A stretch of 64,000 bases of DNA, from positions 77,397 to 141,396 of the forward strand of contig JAUXWS010000067.1 of the NCBI GenBank assembly GCA_030685015.1. Reading direction: 5' to 3'. The notes under the pieces are model-generated. The model had not been told where the DNA came from. It searched no databases and was given only the letters and a program-made list of their open reading frames with translations. The stretch is from a bacterium. GTDB lineage: Bacteria; CAIWAD01. The translations under genes were made by a program, and so were the position numbers. Shown piece after piece: positions 1 to 7,857 of the stretch. The first letter of the stretch is position 1; each line of letters starts with the position of its first letter.

Positions 1-2
1 CC

Positions 3-308
3 TTCGACAAGGCCAAGGGCGCCCTGCTGGGACCGGACCAGTTCGCGCGGATGAAGGACGGCGTCCGCCTGGTGAACTGCAGCCGCGGCGGCGTGGTGGA
101 CGAGGCGGCGCTGCTGGCCGCCCTCGAGAGCGGCAAAGTGGCGGGGGCGGGCATCGACGTCTTCGCCGAGGAGCCCACCAGGAACCTGACCCTGGTGGGC
201 CACCCCAAGGTCAGCGTCACCCCGCACATCGGCGCGGAGACCAAGCAGGCCCAGACGCGCATCGGCGCCGAGGTGGTGGCCATCCTGTGCGAACGGCTGG
301 GGGGCTGA
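3..308 (+). CDS. serA: D-3-phosphoglycerate dehydrogenase, C-terminal part (5' end outside window)
   Basis: About 101 residues of the end of a D-isomer-specific 2-hydroxyacid dehydrogenase are present. The gene enters from the left edge already in frame. The Rossmann-domain segments NCSRGGVVDE, AGIDVFAEEP and TPHIGAET are visible; the last carries the catalytic His. SerA oxidises 3-phosphoglycerate to 3-phosphohydroxypyruvate, the first step of serine synthesis. The protein stops soon after this domain, so this is the short form without a C-terminal ACT domain. The next gene starts one base after the stop, which suggests an operon. The exact substrate within the family cannot be proved from this fragment. 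Confidence 0.8.
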   Translation, partial: FDKAKGALLGPDQFARMKDGVRLVNCSRGGVVDEAALLAALESGKVAGAGIDVFAEEPTRNLTLVGHPKVSVTPHIGAETKQAQTRIGAEVVAILCERLGG

Positions 309-309
309 G

Positions 310-1560
310 ATGGCGGTCTTCACGCCTTTCGAGGGTTTCCGGCCGCGGGCCGACCTGGCGGCCCGGGTCGCTTGCCGGCCCTATGACGTGCTGAGCAGCG
401 CCGAAGCGCGGGAGGAGGCCAGGGGCAATCCCCACACCTTCCTGCACGTGGACAAGTCGGAGATCGACCTGCCGGAGGAGATCGACCTCTACGACAACCG
501 CGTCTACGCCAAGGCGCGCGAGAACCTGGACCGCTTCATCGCCCAGGGCGTGCTGGTGCAGGACGATTGCGACTGCTTCTACATCTACCGCCAGCACATG
601 GACGGCCGGGTGCAGACGGGCCTGGTGGGCTGCTGCAGCGTGGACGACTACCTCCAGGACGTCATCCGCAAGCATGAACACACCCGCGCCGACAAGGAGA
701 AGGACCGCATCCGCCATGTGGACGAGTGCGACGCCAACGTCGGCCTCGTCTTTCTCACTTACCGCGGCCAGGCCCGCCTGGACCAGGTGACGGAGCAGTG
801 GACGACCGGGCATGCCCCTGTCTACGACTTCGAATCGGGCGGCGTGCGCCACCAGTGGTGGGTGCTGGACGACCCGCGCCTGCAGGCGGAGATCGCGGCC
901 GCCTTCGCCAAGGTGAAGCACCTCTACGTCGCCGACGGCCACCACCGCAGCGCCAGCGCCGCCAGAGTGGGCGAGCAGCGCCGGGCGGCCAATCCCCGGC
1001 ACACGGGTGACGAGGAGTACAACCGCTTCCTGGCCGTCTGTTTTCCAAGCGAGCAGCTGCACATCATGGATTACAACCGCTTGATCAAGGACCTGGGCGG
1101 CCGCACGTCGACGCAGTTCCTGGCGGAGCTGGAGCGGGCCTTCACGGTGGAGCCGGCCGGGGAGCGGGGCCAGCCCTTCCGCCCGGAGGAACGTGGCCAG
1201 TACGGCCTCTATCTTGAAGGCCGGTGGTACCGGCTGTCGGCGCGGCCGGAGGTGGTGCCCGCCGACGATCCCGTGGGGCGCCTGGATGTGGCCGTGCTGC
1301 AGGAGCACCTGCTGACCCGGATGCTGGGCATCACCGATCCGCGCACGGACAAGCGCCTGGACTTCGTGGGCGGGATCCGCGGCCTGGGAGAACTGGAGCG
1401 CCGCGTGGAAGAGGACGGCTTCGCCTGCGCCGTGGCCATGCATCCCACCGCCATCGACGACCTGATGGCGGTGGCTGATTCGGGCCAGGTGATGCCGCCC
1501 AAGAGCACGTGGTTCGAACCCAAGCTCTACAGCGGCCTGGTGGTGCACCGCCTCGGTTGA
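310..1560 (+). CDS. DUF1015 family protein
   Basis: A 416-residue cytoplasmic protein of the DUF1015 family (COG4198). Diagnostic features are the N-terminal FRPRADLAARVACRPYDVLS segment, in which the RPYDV pattern is typical, and the VADGHHRSASAA motif at about residues 206-217. The length matches the family. The biochemical role of DUF1015 is not established; genes of this family often lie beside serine biosynthesis genes, and here it starts one base after serA. No signal peptide or membrane segment is visible. The start is the first ATG after the serA stop. A strong hairpin follows the gene at 1595-1622, so serA and this gene probably end one transcript. Confidence 0.88.
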   Translation: MAVFTPFEGFRPRADLAARVACRPYDVLSSAEAREEARGNPHTFLHVDKSEIDLPEEIDLYDNRVYAKARENLDRFIAQGVLVQDDCDCFYIYRQHMDGRVQTGLVGCCSVDDYLQDVIRKHEHTRADKEKDRIRHVDECDANVGLVFLTYRGQARLDQVTEQWTTGHAPVYDFESGGVRHQWWVLDDPRLQAEIAAAFAKVKHLYVADGHHRSASAARVGEQRRAANPRHTGDEEYNRFLAVCFPSEQLHIMDYNRLIKDLGGRTSTQFLAELERAFTVEPAGERGQPFRPEERGQYGLYLEGRWYRLSARPEVVPADDPVGRLDVAVLQEHLLTRMLGITDPRTDKRLDFVGGIRGLGELERRVEEDGFACAVAMHPTAIDDLMAVADSGQVMPPKSTWFEPKLYSGLVVHRLG

Positions 1561-1594
1561 CCAGGCATGCCTCCTCATGCATGAATGAATCGAA

Positions 1595-1622
1595 GGATCG
1601 GGCGCCGCGAGGCGCCCGATCC
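1595..1622 (+). terminator. Strong hairpin after the DUF1015 gene
   Basis: A perfect 12-bp stem (GGATCGGGCGCC paired with GGCGCCCGATCC) closes a GCGA tetraloop 34 bases after the DUF1015 stop. There is no T-run after it, so intrinsic termination is likely but not certain. Confidence 0.6.
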
Positions 1623-1836
1623 TGTCCCGCAAGGCCGGCCGCCTCCCGACGCGCCTTGCCGCGACTTTCCTGCCAGGGGTGGAAAAAGCCGGGTGCGGCG
1701 GTCGGGAACAGACACATTCCCCTCGCCGCCTGACGCATTGGCCGGGGACGCCGTGCACCGGCGCCGGGTCGCCCCCCGGGAAGACTTCCCGTCGCAGTCT
1801 ATCCGTCAGGCGCTTCCTTTTTGATGGGTGTTCCAG

Positions 1837-3075
1837 ATGCCGCACTGCATGATGTCCTTGCTGATCCTGATGCTGATCCTGCCGGCGGGGGCCGATCTCC
1901 TGCCGTTGACCCGGGTGGTGCCGGGCGGCCTGTCCCCGGAGGACAGCCTCATCGTCGTCATGGACCGTTCCACGCCCGAGGGAAGTGGACTTGGGCGCGG
2001 CGAGCTGCTGATCCTCGCCCAGACCTGCCGCGGCGCCGTGGCCGGTACCTTGGCCACCCGCGGTTACACGCTGTTGTCGGAGGAGGCGACCCGCGCGGCC
2101 CGGCGCGGGTTGGGCCTGGAGGCGGATTCCTGCGGTGAGGAGGGCGAGCGGTTGCTGGCCCGGGAGCTTCAGGCGGATTGGCTGCTGACCCTGCGCGTGG
2201 ATCAGGCCGGGCCGCACTGGAGCGTGCAGGTCACGCTGCGCCGGGTCGCCGGCTGGATCCAGGTGGACGAGCGGACACGCCGCGGCACGGCCCGGCGCGA
2301 ACTGGGCCCCCTGCTGGAGGAGGCGGTGGGCGACCTCTTTGCCAGCCACCTGTTGCCAGGGGAGGACCGGGGTCGAGAATCCGTTGACCCTTCATTCGCG
2401 CGCCCCTTTTTCCGATCCCTGCTCGCCCGGCCCGACGCCGCCGGAAGCTCGTGGACCGGAACCGGCCGCCCCCCGACCAGACGCCGGCCGGGCCCTTCCG
2501 GCATCCGCAACCAGATCTATCTGGAGGCGGGATTCAGCCCGACCTTCTTCTATCCGCGCCCCAAGACACAGCAAGCCACGGGAACCGTCGCCTGGGGCGG
2601 CGGCCTGCGTCTCGCCGATCCCACCCGCTCGCGCTACGACCTGGTGCTGGATTGGTGGCGCGCCGACGAGGACGAGCTGGGCTACACCATGCTGCGGGCC
2701 CTGGCGGAGATCACGCCCCTGCATGTGGGGCCCATCTATCCTTACGTGAATGCGGGCTACCAGGTCATCAAGACCAACACCCGGCAGGATGAACGCCTGC
2801 TCTTGGGCGGCGCCGGCCTCGAGTTCCGCACCCGCGGCATGCTGGCCGTCGCCGGCGGCATGGATTTCATGAAGGATCGCAAGAGCAAGATCCGCTTCAG
2901 CTCCGTCAACCGCTGCTGGCACGCGGAACTGGCCCTGGCGGGAGCCAACTTCGGCCTGGGGGTCGTGGGCCTCTTCGGCGCCGACATCCGCTCCAACGCC
3001 TCCGTCTCGGCTCGGCTGCGCGTCTTCCACCAACGTGGCACGGGCCTGCCGGGCTGGCTGGGGCGCGGGCGTTAA
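1837..3075 (+). CDS. Secreted protein with predicted C-terminal outer-membrane barrel, unknown function
   Basis: About 412 residues and not a family I recognise. The N-terminus (MMSLLILMLILPAGA) looks like a signal peptide. Residues about 20-190 form a soluble domain, a low-complexity Pro/Arg linker follows near 200-225, and the last 180 residues alternate polar and aromatic positions (IYLEAGFSPTFFYPRPKT, YDLVLDWWRADE, VNRCWHAELALAGANFGLG) as in small outer-membrane barrels. ATG 1837 was chosen; GTG 1828 and ATG 1849 are in frame and equally possible, and no clear ribosome-binding site decides. It stands between a terminator-like hairpin and the RCC1 gene. Confidence 0.6.
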   Translation: MPHCMMSLLILMLILPAGADLLPLTRVVPGGLSPEDSLIVVMDRSTPEGSGLGRGELLILAQTCRGAVAGTLATRGYTLLSEEATRAARRGLGLEADSCGEEGERLLARELQADWLLTLRVDQAGPHWSVQVTLRRVAGWIQVDERTRRGTARRELGPLLEEAVGDLFASHLLPGEDRGRESVDPSFARPFFRSLLARPDAAGSSWTGTGRPPTRRRPGPSGIRNQIYLEAGFSPTFFYPRPKTQQATGTVAWGGGLRLADPTRSRYDLVLDWWRADEDELGYTMLRALAEITPLHVGPIYPYVNAGYQVIKTNTRQDERLLLGGAGLEFRTRGMLAVAGGMDFMKDRKSKIRFSSVNRCWHAELALAGANFGLGVVGLFGADIRSNASVSARLRVFHQRGTGLPGWLGRGR

Positions 3076-3158
3076 GTCGGGATCTGCGGCCTGACCAAGG
3101 GCCGCGGGCAGGGAGTTGATACATTGGGCCACCCCCCGCTTAGCGTCGAGGACCCGCC

Positions 3159-5207
3159 ATGACACGCCGAATCCAAGCTCTCGGAGCAGGGCTTTGCCTG
3201 CTTCTGGCCCCCCCCCTTGGAGCGCTTCCCGCCGGCCGCCTGGTCGGGTGGGGCGCCATGACCCAACCCATCGTGGAGCCAGGCACCCGCTACACGGCCG
3301 TGACCGCCGGTCCAGTGGGTGGCATGGCCCTGGACCGGCAGGGGCGTCCCGTCGGCTGGGGACACTTGCCGCCGGATTCCCCGCCCACCGAGCCGCTGGT
3401 GGCCGTTTCGGCGGGCGGTCGGCATGTTCTGGGCCTGACCGCCGCAGGCCGCGTGGTGGCCTGGGGAGACGACGGTCAGGGGCAGTGCCAGGCGCCCTCC
3501 AGTTCTGATTTCGTGGCCGTGGCGGCGGGCGGATTCCACAGCCTGGCCCTGCGCGGCGACGGCAGCGTGGCGGCCTGGGGCAGCAACCTGGACATGTATG
3601 GGGAGCCTTCCGGCCAGTGTGACGTGCCGGCACCAAACATGGATTTCGTCGCCATCGCGGCCGGGGCGGTGCACAGCCTGGGGCTGAAGCGGGACGGCAG
3701 CATTGTCGCCTGGGGGGCGAACACGGGTGATTTCTACTACCCCATCGATGATCCCGGCCAGTGCCTGGTTCCGGAGCCCAACGAGGGTTTCGTGGCCGTG
3801 GCCGCCGGCCACTTCCACAGCATGGGGCTGAAACAGGACGGCTCCATTGTCACCTGGGGATACTTCGACAGCACGGTCCATCCCGTGCCTGCGCCCAACA
3901 GCGGTTTTGTTGGCATCGCCGGCGGCCTTTTCCTCAACTTGGGGCTGCGGGCGGACGGCAGCCTGGTGCAGTGGGACTGGGGTGGGATGCCACGTCCAGT
4001 GCCGGACCCGGGGCCGGGCTTCACGGCCATCGCCGCCGGCGAGAACCATGCCCTGGCCCTGCGCTCCGATGGAACCCTGGTCGCCTGGGGGGACAATACC
4101 TTGGGGCAGTCCATGATTCCCGATCCGGCCCCGTCCCTGGTCGCCGTGTCCGCCGGGGGATTGAACGCCCTGGCCCTGGGCGAGGATGGCATCCTGCGGG
4201 GTTGGGGCCAGGCCATGGATTGGGTCGGCGGTCGTGTGCCCATGCCGCTGCCCCAACCCAACCAGCAGATCCGCGCTCTGGCCGCCGGTCCCACCCACAA
4301 TCTGGCCGTGGGCTTGGACGGGGTGGTGCGCTGCGGCGGCTGGGACTTTTTCGGCGAATGCAGCGTGCCGCCGCCCAACCAGGGCTATCTCGAGGTGGCG
4401 GCCGGCTGGCACTTCAGCCTTGGCCTGAGGGAGGGCGGCGTTGTTGAGGCCTGGGGCAACGACGATGAGGGGCAGTGCCAGGTGCCCGCCGCTGCCCAGA
4501 ACGCCGTGGCCCTGGCGGCTGGCTGGGCCCACGGCCTGGCCCTGCGCGGCGACGGCTCGATTGTCGCCTGGGGCGATGACGGCAACGGGCAGGGCCGGCC
4601 GCCGGAGGACAACAGGGGCTTCACGGCCATCGCGGCGGGGGCGTGGCACAACCTGGCGCTGCGCGATGATGGCTCGATCACGGCCTGGGGCGCCAGCCAT
4701 GCCGGCCAGTGCGCCGTGCCTGTACCCAATGAAGGGTTCGTGGCGGTGGCGGCCGGGGAGGACCACAGCGTCGGGTTGAAGGCGGACGGACGGGTGGTGG
4801 CCTGGGGGGCCAACGACCGTGGCCAATGTGCGGTGCCGGATCCCAGCGGCGGATACATGGCGATTGCGGCGGGCTGGGGCTTCACCGTGGCGCTGCGGGC
4901 GTCGGAGGCGGTGCCGCTGGCCCCGGTGACGGACCTGCGTGCCAGCTGGACGGTCGGCGGTCTGCGGCTGGACTGGTCGGCGCCGGCCACGGATGTCAAT
5001 GGTGCGGCGCCGGTGGTGGTTGAAGGCTACGAATTGCACGCCTCCAGCAGCCCCTGGTTCACGCCGCAGGCAGCGACACGGCTGGTCGTGCTGGCGGAGC
5101 CCGGTTGTTGGCTTCCGGCCGGCGCCTCGGGGCCGCCGGCGCAGTTTCTGCGGGTGGTCGCCCTTGGCCGCGGTCCCTGGCTGTCCCGCGCCGCCCAAGC
5201 TGAATGA
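3159..5207 (+). CDS. Secreted RCC1-repeat beta-propeller protein
   Basis: A 682-residue protein with an N-terminal signal peptide (LCLLLAPPLGALPA) and about 14 tandem RCC1-type repeats of 38-50 residues. The repeats have the pattern FVAVAAG..HSLALR.DGS.VAWG...GQC.VP. Fourteen repeats would fit two seven-bladed propellers. The last 90 or so residues (VTDLRASWTVGGLRLDWSAP) resemble a fibronectin type III-like domain. RCC1 propellers mostly mediate protein binding, so an extracellular binding role is inferred; no catalytic residues are evident. The start ATG has a GAGG ribosome-binding site 9 bases upstream. No T9SS sorting domain is seen at the C-terminus. Confidence 0.85.
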   Translation: MTRRIQALGAGLCLLLAPPLGALPAGRLVGWGAMTQPIVEPGTRYTAVTAGPVGGMALDRQGRPVGWGHLPPDSPPTEPLVAVSAGGRHVLGLTAAGRVVAWGDDGQGQCQAPSSSDFVAVAAGGFHSLALRGDGSVAAWGSNLDMYGEPSGQCDVPAPNMDFVAIAAGAVHSLGLKRDGSIVAWGANTGDFYYPIDDPGQCLVPEPNEGFVAVAAGHFHSMGLKQDGSIVTWGYFDSTVHPVPAPNSGFVGIAGGLFLNLGLRADGSLVQWDWGGMPRPVPDPGPGFTAIAAGENHALALRSDGTLVAWGDNTLGQSMIPDPAPSLVAVSAGGLNALALGEDGILRGWGQAMDWVGGRVPMPLPQPNQQIRALAAGPTHNLAVGLDGVVRCGGWDFFGECSVPPPNQGYLEVAAGWHFSLGLREGGVVEAWGNDDEGQCQVPAAAQNAVALAAGWAHGLALRGDGSIVAWGDDGNGQGRPPEDNRGFTAIAAGAWHNLALRDDGSITAWGASHAGQCAVPVPNEGFVAVAAGEDHSVGLKADGRVVAWGANDRGQCAVPDPSGGYMAIAAGWGFTVALRASEAVPLAPVTDLRASWTVGGLRLDWSAPATDVNGAAPVVVEGYELHASSSPWFTPQAATRLVVLAEPGCWLPAGASGPPAQFLRVVALGRGPWLSRAAQAE

Positions 5208-5271
5208 CGTGGTCCGGAATGATGGCGGGACTGCCGCCGCGCCCTCGCCTGCCACGAAACGGGAGATCCGC

Positions 5272-5838
5272 ATGCTGAGCTATCTGACCACGCGCCTACT
5301 GCCCTCCATCCTGATCTTCGCGGCGCTGCTGGGCGCGGCGCTGCTGGCAGACCTCCTGCTCCACTGGTCCGGCTTGGCCTGGGTCGGCCGCTGGCTGGGG
5401 CCTCTGGGCACGGGACTGCTGGCGGTCTCCTTCCTTCATTCACTCCGGCGCCGAAAACGGATCCGCATGGGCTCCCCCAAGGGCCTGTTACGGCTGCACG
5501 AGGTGCTGGGCTGGCTGGGCGGCCTGGTCCTGCTCGTGCATGGCGGGATTCACCTGAACGCAGTGATTCCCTGGCTGGCGCTGCTCGCCATGGTGGTCGT
5601 GGTGGCCAGCGGGCTCACAGGCAAGTTTCTGCTGGCAGAGGCGCGGGGCAGCGTGGCGGCGCGGCGCGGCGAGTTGGCGTCGCAGGGCCTCGAAGAAGCC
5701 GAGGTGGAGCGGCAGCTGATGGGCTTGGCCTTGTTGACGAGCGTCATGCAGCGCTGGCGAAGCATCCACATGCCGTTGACAATGACCTTCGCCGGCCTGG
5801 CCCTGGTGCACATCGTCCTCACCCTTTTGCTCTGGTGA
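5272..5838 (+). CDS. b-type cytochrome-like membrane protein
   Basis: A 188-residue protein with about four hydrophobic helices. His residues are placed for haem ligation: RLHEVLGW and VLLVHGGIHLN in one helix pair, and RSIHMPLTM and LALVHIVLT in the last helices. This pattern resembles ferric-reductase-like or cytochrome b561-like membrane proteins that pass electrons between quinone and periplasmic cytochromes. The open frame extends far upstream, but the ATG at 5272 has a GGGAG site and the upstream part overlaps the RCC1 gene, so the short start is used. The next gene, a decaheme cytochrome, begins 4 bases after the stop, so the two proteins probably work as one electron-transfer module. 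The assignment rests on His pattern and context. Confidence 0.72.
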   Translation: MLSYLTTRLLPSILIFAALLGAALLADLLLHWSGLAWVGRWLGPLGTGLLAVSFLHSLRRRKRIRMGSPKGLLRLHEVLGWLGGLVLLVHGGIHLNAVIPWLALLAMVVVVASGLTGKFLLAEARGSVAARRGELASQGLEEAEVERQLMGLALLTSVMQRWRSIHMPLTMTFAGLALVHIVLTLLLW

Positions 5839-5842
5839 CCTC

Positions 5843-6706
5843 ATGAATCGCAGCTTGCTCACTTTCCTCCTGGTTCTGATCGCAGCGTCGATCTTCGCAT
5901 GGACGGCTCCGGGACCAGCTTTACAGCCCGGCCGGCTGCTGGCGGCCCACGCCAACCTGCGCAACGAGTGCTTGGCCTGCCACGCCATCGGTCGAGGCGT
6001 CCAGCGGGACAAGTGCGCAGCATGTCACGCGCCGGACGGCATCGGCCTGAGAAACGCAGCCGGCATGGTACTGGCAGTTTCCCGGCCTGCTGTGCAGGGC
6101 TTGCACCAGCGCAGCGACAAGGTGTCGTGCGCCGTGTGCCATGCGGAGCACGCGGGTCGGCTGGGCGACAAGACCGCGGCACGCTTCTCCCATGACCGGC
6201 TTCCACGCGATCTCGCCGGTGACTGCGCGGCCTGCCACAACGGGCAAATTCCAGAAGATGCCCTGCACCATGATGTTGGAGGCAGTTGCGGGGATTGCCA
6301 CGGCATGGCGTCCTGGTCGCCGGCAGACTTCGACCATGCCCTGCTTGGTGCCGCGCCCGCTTGTGGAACCTGCCATCTCGCGGACAAGCCGGTCGATGAC
6401 CTTCACCGCACATTGGATCCTGTTGCCAATTGCACACCCTGCCACCGGACCAAGGCCTGGAAGCCCGCCGACTATGACCACACACCCTGGTTCCGCTTCG
6501 ACCGCAATCACCCGGCGCGCTGCGCGGACTGCCATATGCCGGGAAAGGGGTATCAGGACTACTCATGCACGGGCTGCCACATCCACAGCCCCGCACGTGT
6601 AGCCGCCGAGCACCGCAAAGAGGGCATCGTCGACTGGCGGAACTGCGTCGAATGCCACCGCAGCGGTGACGAGGACGAGGCGCGCGCCGCCAAGCATGAC
6701 AGGTAA
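5843..6706 (+). CDS. Decaheme c-type cytochrome
   Basis: A 287-residue exported protein with ten CxxCH haem-binding motifs: CLACH, CAACH, CAVCH, CAACH, CGDCH, CGTCH, CTPCH, CADCH, CTGCH and CVECH. Many additional His residues can serve as distal ligands. The N-terminus (MNRSLLTFLLVLIAASIFAW) is a signal peptide or membrane anchor. Such proteins move electrons across the periplasm. The gene directly follows the b-type membrane cytochrome, so quinol oxidation or reduction coupled to a periplasmic acceptor or donor is inferred. No catalytic site of a known multihaem reductase is recognisable, and the terminal acceptor is unknown. Confidence 0.92.
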   Translation: MNRSLLTFLLVLIAASIFAWTAPGPALQPGRLLAAHANLRNECLACHAIGRGVQRDKCAACHAPDGIGLRNAAGMVLAVSRPAVQGLHQRSDKVSCAVCHAEHAGRLGDKTAARFSHDRLPRDLAGDCAACHNGQIPEDALHHDVGGSCGDCHGMASWSPADFDHALLGAAPACGTCHLADKPVDDLHRTLDPVANCTPCHRTKAWKPADYDHTPWFRFDRNHPARCADCHMPGKGYQDYSCTGCHIHSPARVAAEHRKEGIVDWRNCVECHRSGDEDEARAAKHDR

Positions 6707-6875
6707 GGTGACAGGGAGGAAGGGCGCGATGACGACTGATCCCCTGCTGTTTATCAGAAGGATCCGTGATCGTGCGAGGTCTGCGTGGCATGAGATCGAT
6801 CAGTGTATGGGTTCCCTGACAGGTGTCCGACCCATGGGCGGGCACTACGGCGTTGGCTGCCACCCTCCGCCCACC

Positions 6876-7244
6876 CTACCCTTGTACGCGGCCATCGCCG
6901 CAGTGCGGGCAATTGTTCAAGCCGGGGGCCAGCCAGGAGCGGACGCCACAGGCGGGGCAACTGCCGCCCACCAGGCCACGCTCCGGCAGTGGGGATCCGA
7001 TGGTATCATCCTCTTGCCCGGCAAGGGATTCCACCAAGCCTGGGAGCTGCCCGAGGCAATCCTCGAGGGTGGCCCACATGGCCCAGACCTCCACTTCGTG
7101 GGAAACCAGGGGCTGCAGTCCCCCGTGGGTCTGGCCGCAACCCGGGCAGTGCGGTCCGCCCCCGCCACCCGGATCGCCGTCGCCCTCCAGGGCGAAGCGG
7201 GTCCGGCAAGCCGGGCAGCGGTAAGCGATCAGACTGGTCGTCAT
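6876..7244 (-). CDS. Small protein with two zinc-ribbon (CxxC) pairs
   Basis: A 122-residue protein with four CxxC motifs: YRCPACRTRF and HCPGCGQ in the N-terminal half, SCPACGVRSW and NCPHCGDG at the C-terminus. Together these can bind two zinc ions. The middle (residues about 45-85) is an acidic helical segment. The family is unknown; a nucleic-acid or protein contact role is only a guess. ATG 7244 is chosen because a GAGGTGG site sits 5 bases upstream; an in-frame TTG at 7277 is less likely. It is oriented opposite to its neighbours and lies between the cytochromes and the IS30 remnant. Confidence 0.6.
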   Translation of the reverse strand: MTTSLIAYRCPACRTRFALEGDGDPGGGGGPHCPGCGQTHGGLQPLVSHEVEVWAMWATLEDCLGQLPGLVESLAGQEDDTIGSPLPERGLVGGSCPACGVRSWLAPGLNNCPHCGDGRVQG

Positions 7245-7598
7245 GGGCCACCTCTCGACGCTGGGACGCGGAAGCAAGGTGGCGGGAGGCTGGGACGGCG
7301 GAGGTGATGGGCGTCACCATGGCTCGGTGAAGGTCAGCTTGGCCCATCTTCCGGCCAAGCTGTCGAGATCAGGCCGCGGGCCGCAGCGGCCCGGCGGGAG
7401 GGCGTCGATCGCCGAAGCGGCCCTGTGCGACGGGGAGGAAGCCTGCCCCCCAATCCGCGGCTCAGACGCGCAGGTCCTCCGACCCGCCATGCCTCCTTCG
7501 TCAATTCATTTGCCTACCCACATTGCAGTTATTGCACAGCAAAGTTCAAGCTCGGCCGACTCAAGAATCAAGTACAAAACTCATCGTAAGGTGTTGCC
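7245..7598. other. Intergenic stretch left of the IS30 remnant
   Basis: No gene is supported here. The last 100 bases (about 7500-7598) are clearly more AT-rich than the surroundings, which fits foreign DNA belonging to the insertion-sequence remnant that starts at 7599. I could not identify a terminal inverted repeat with confidence. Confidence 0.4.
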
Positions 7599-7810
7599 AT
7601 GGAAAGGACATACCAGCATCTTTCGCCTGAAGAACGCACCGTCATTTCCTGAAGCGTTCAGAGGGCAAAGGTCCTCGGGCCATTGGCCGAGTCCTGCACC
7701 GCGATCCCGGCACGATCAGCCGGGAGCTGAAGGGGAACACCTGGCTGACAAGCCCTATGACGCCAGGCGTGCGGGGCTGCGCGCATCGCCGGGACTTTGA
7801 TGCTGACATG
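7599..7810 (+). pseudogene. IS30-family transposase remnant, frameshifted and truncated
   Basis: Three reading frames together give the N-terminus of an IS30-type transposase. The first frame reads MERTYQHLSPEERTVIS from ATG 7599 and then stops. A second frame reads AIGRVLHRDPGTISRELKGN (helix-turn-helix) and continues to about 7810. A third frame reads PYDARRAGLRA. These match the usual IS30 order of LxxEER start, SxIA..L.R.PSTISREL.RN, then YxAxxA. At least two frameshifts are needed and the catalytic DDE domain is absent, so it is dead. It lies 48 bases upstream of the DGR target gene and marks foreign DNA at the left border. Confidence 0.72.
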
Positions 7811-7857
7811 AGTTGAGACTTGGGTTGGGAGTTGCACTGACCAAGGTTGGGGGTTGT

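Noticed and set aside
1505-1530. GGTTCGAACCC resembling a tRNA T-arm
   Set aside because: It lies within the DUF1015 coding sequence, and no cloverleaf can be built around it. A similar string in rplS was dismissed for the same reason.
3072-5273. Long minus-strand open frame (733 codons) opposite the RCC1 gene
   Set aside because: It is a GC-driven shadow: the plus strand encodes clear RCC1 repeats, and the minus frame is Pro/Arg/Gly/His-rich without domains.
6730-7307. Plus-strand frame beginning MTTDPLLFIRRIRD after a good ribosome-binding site
   Set aside because: Most of it is antisense to the four-CxxC protein and its later part looks non-coding; the minus-strand gene has the better protein features.
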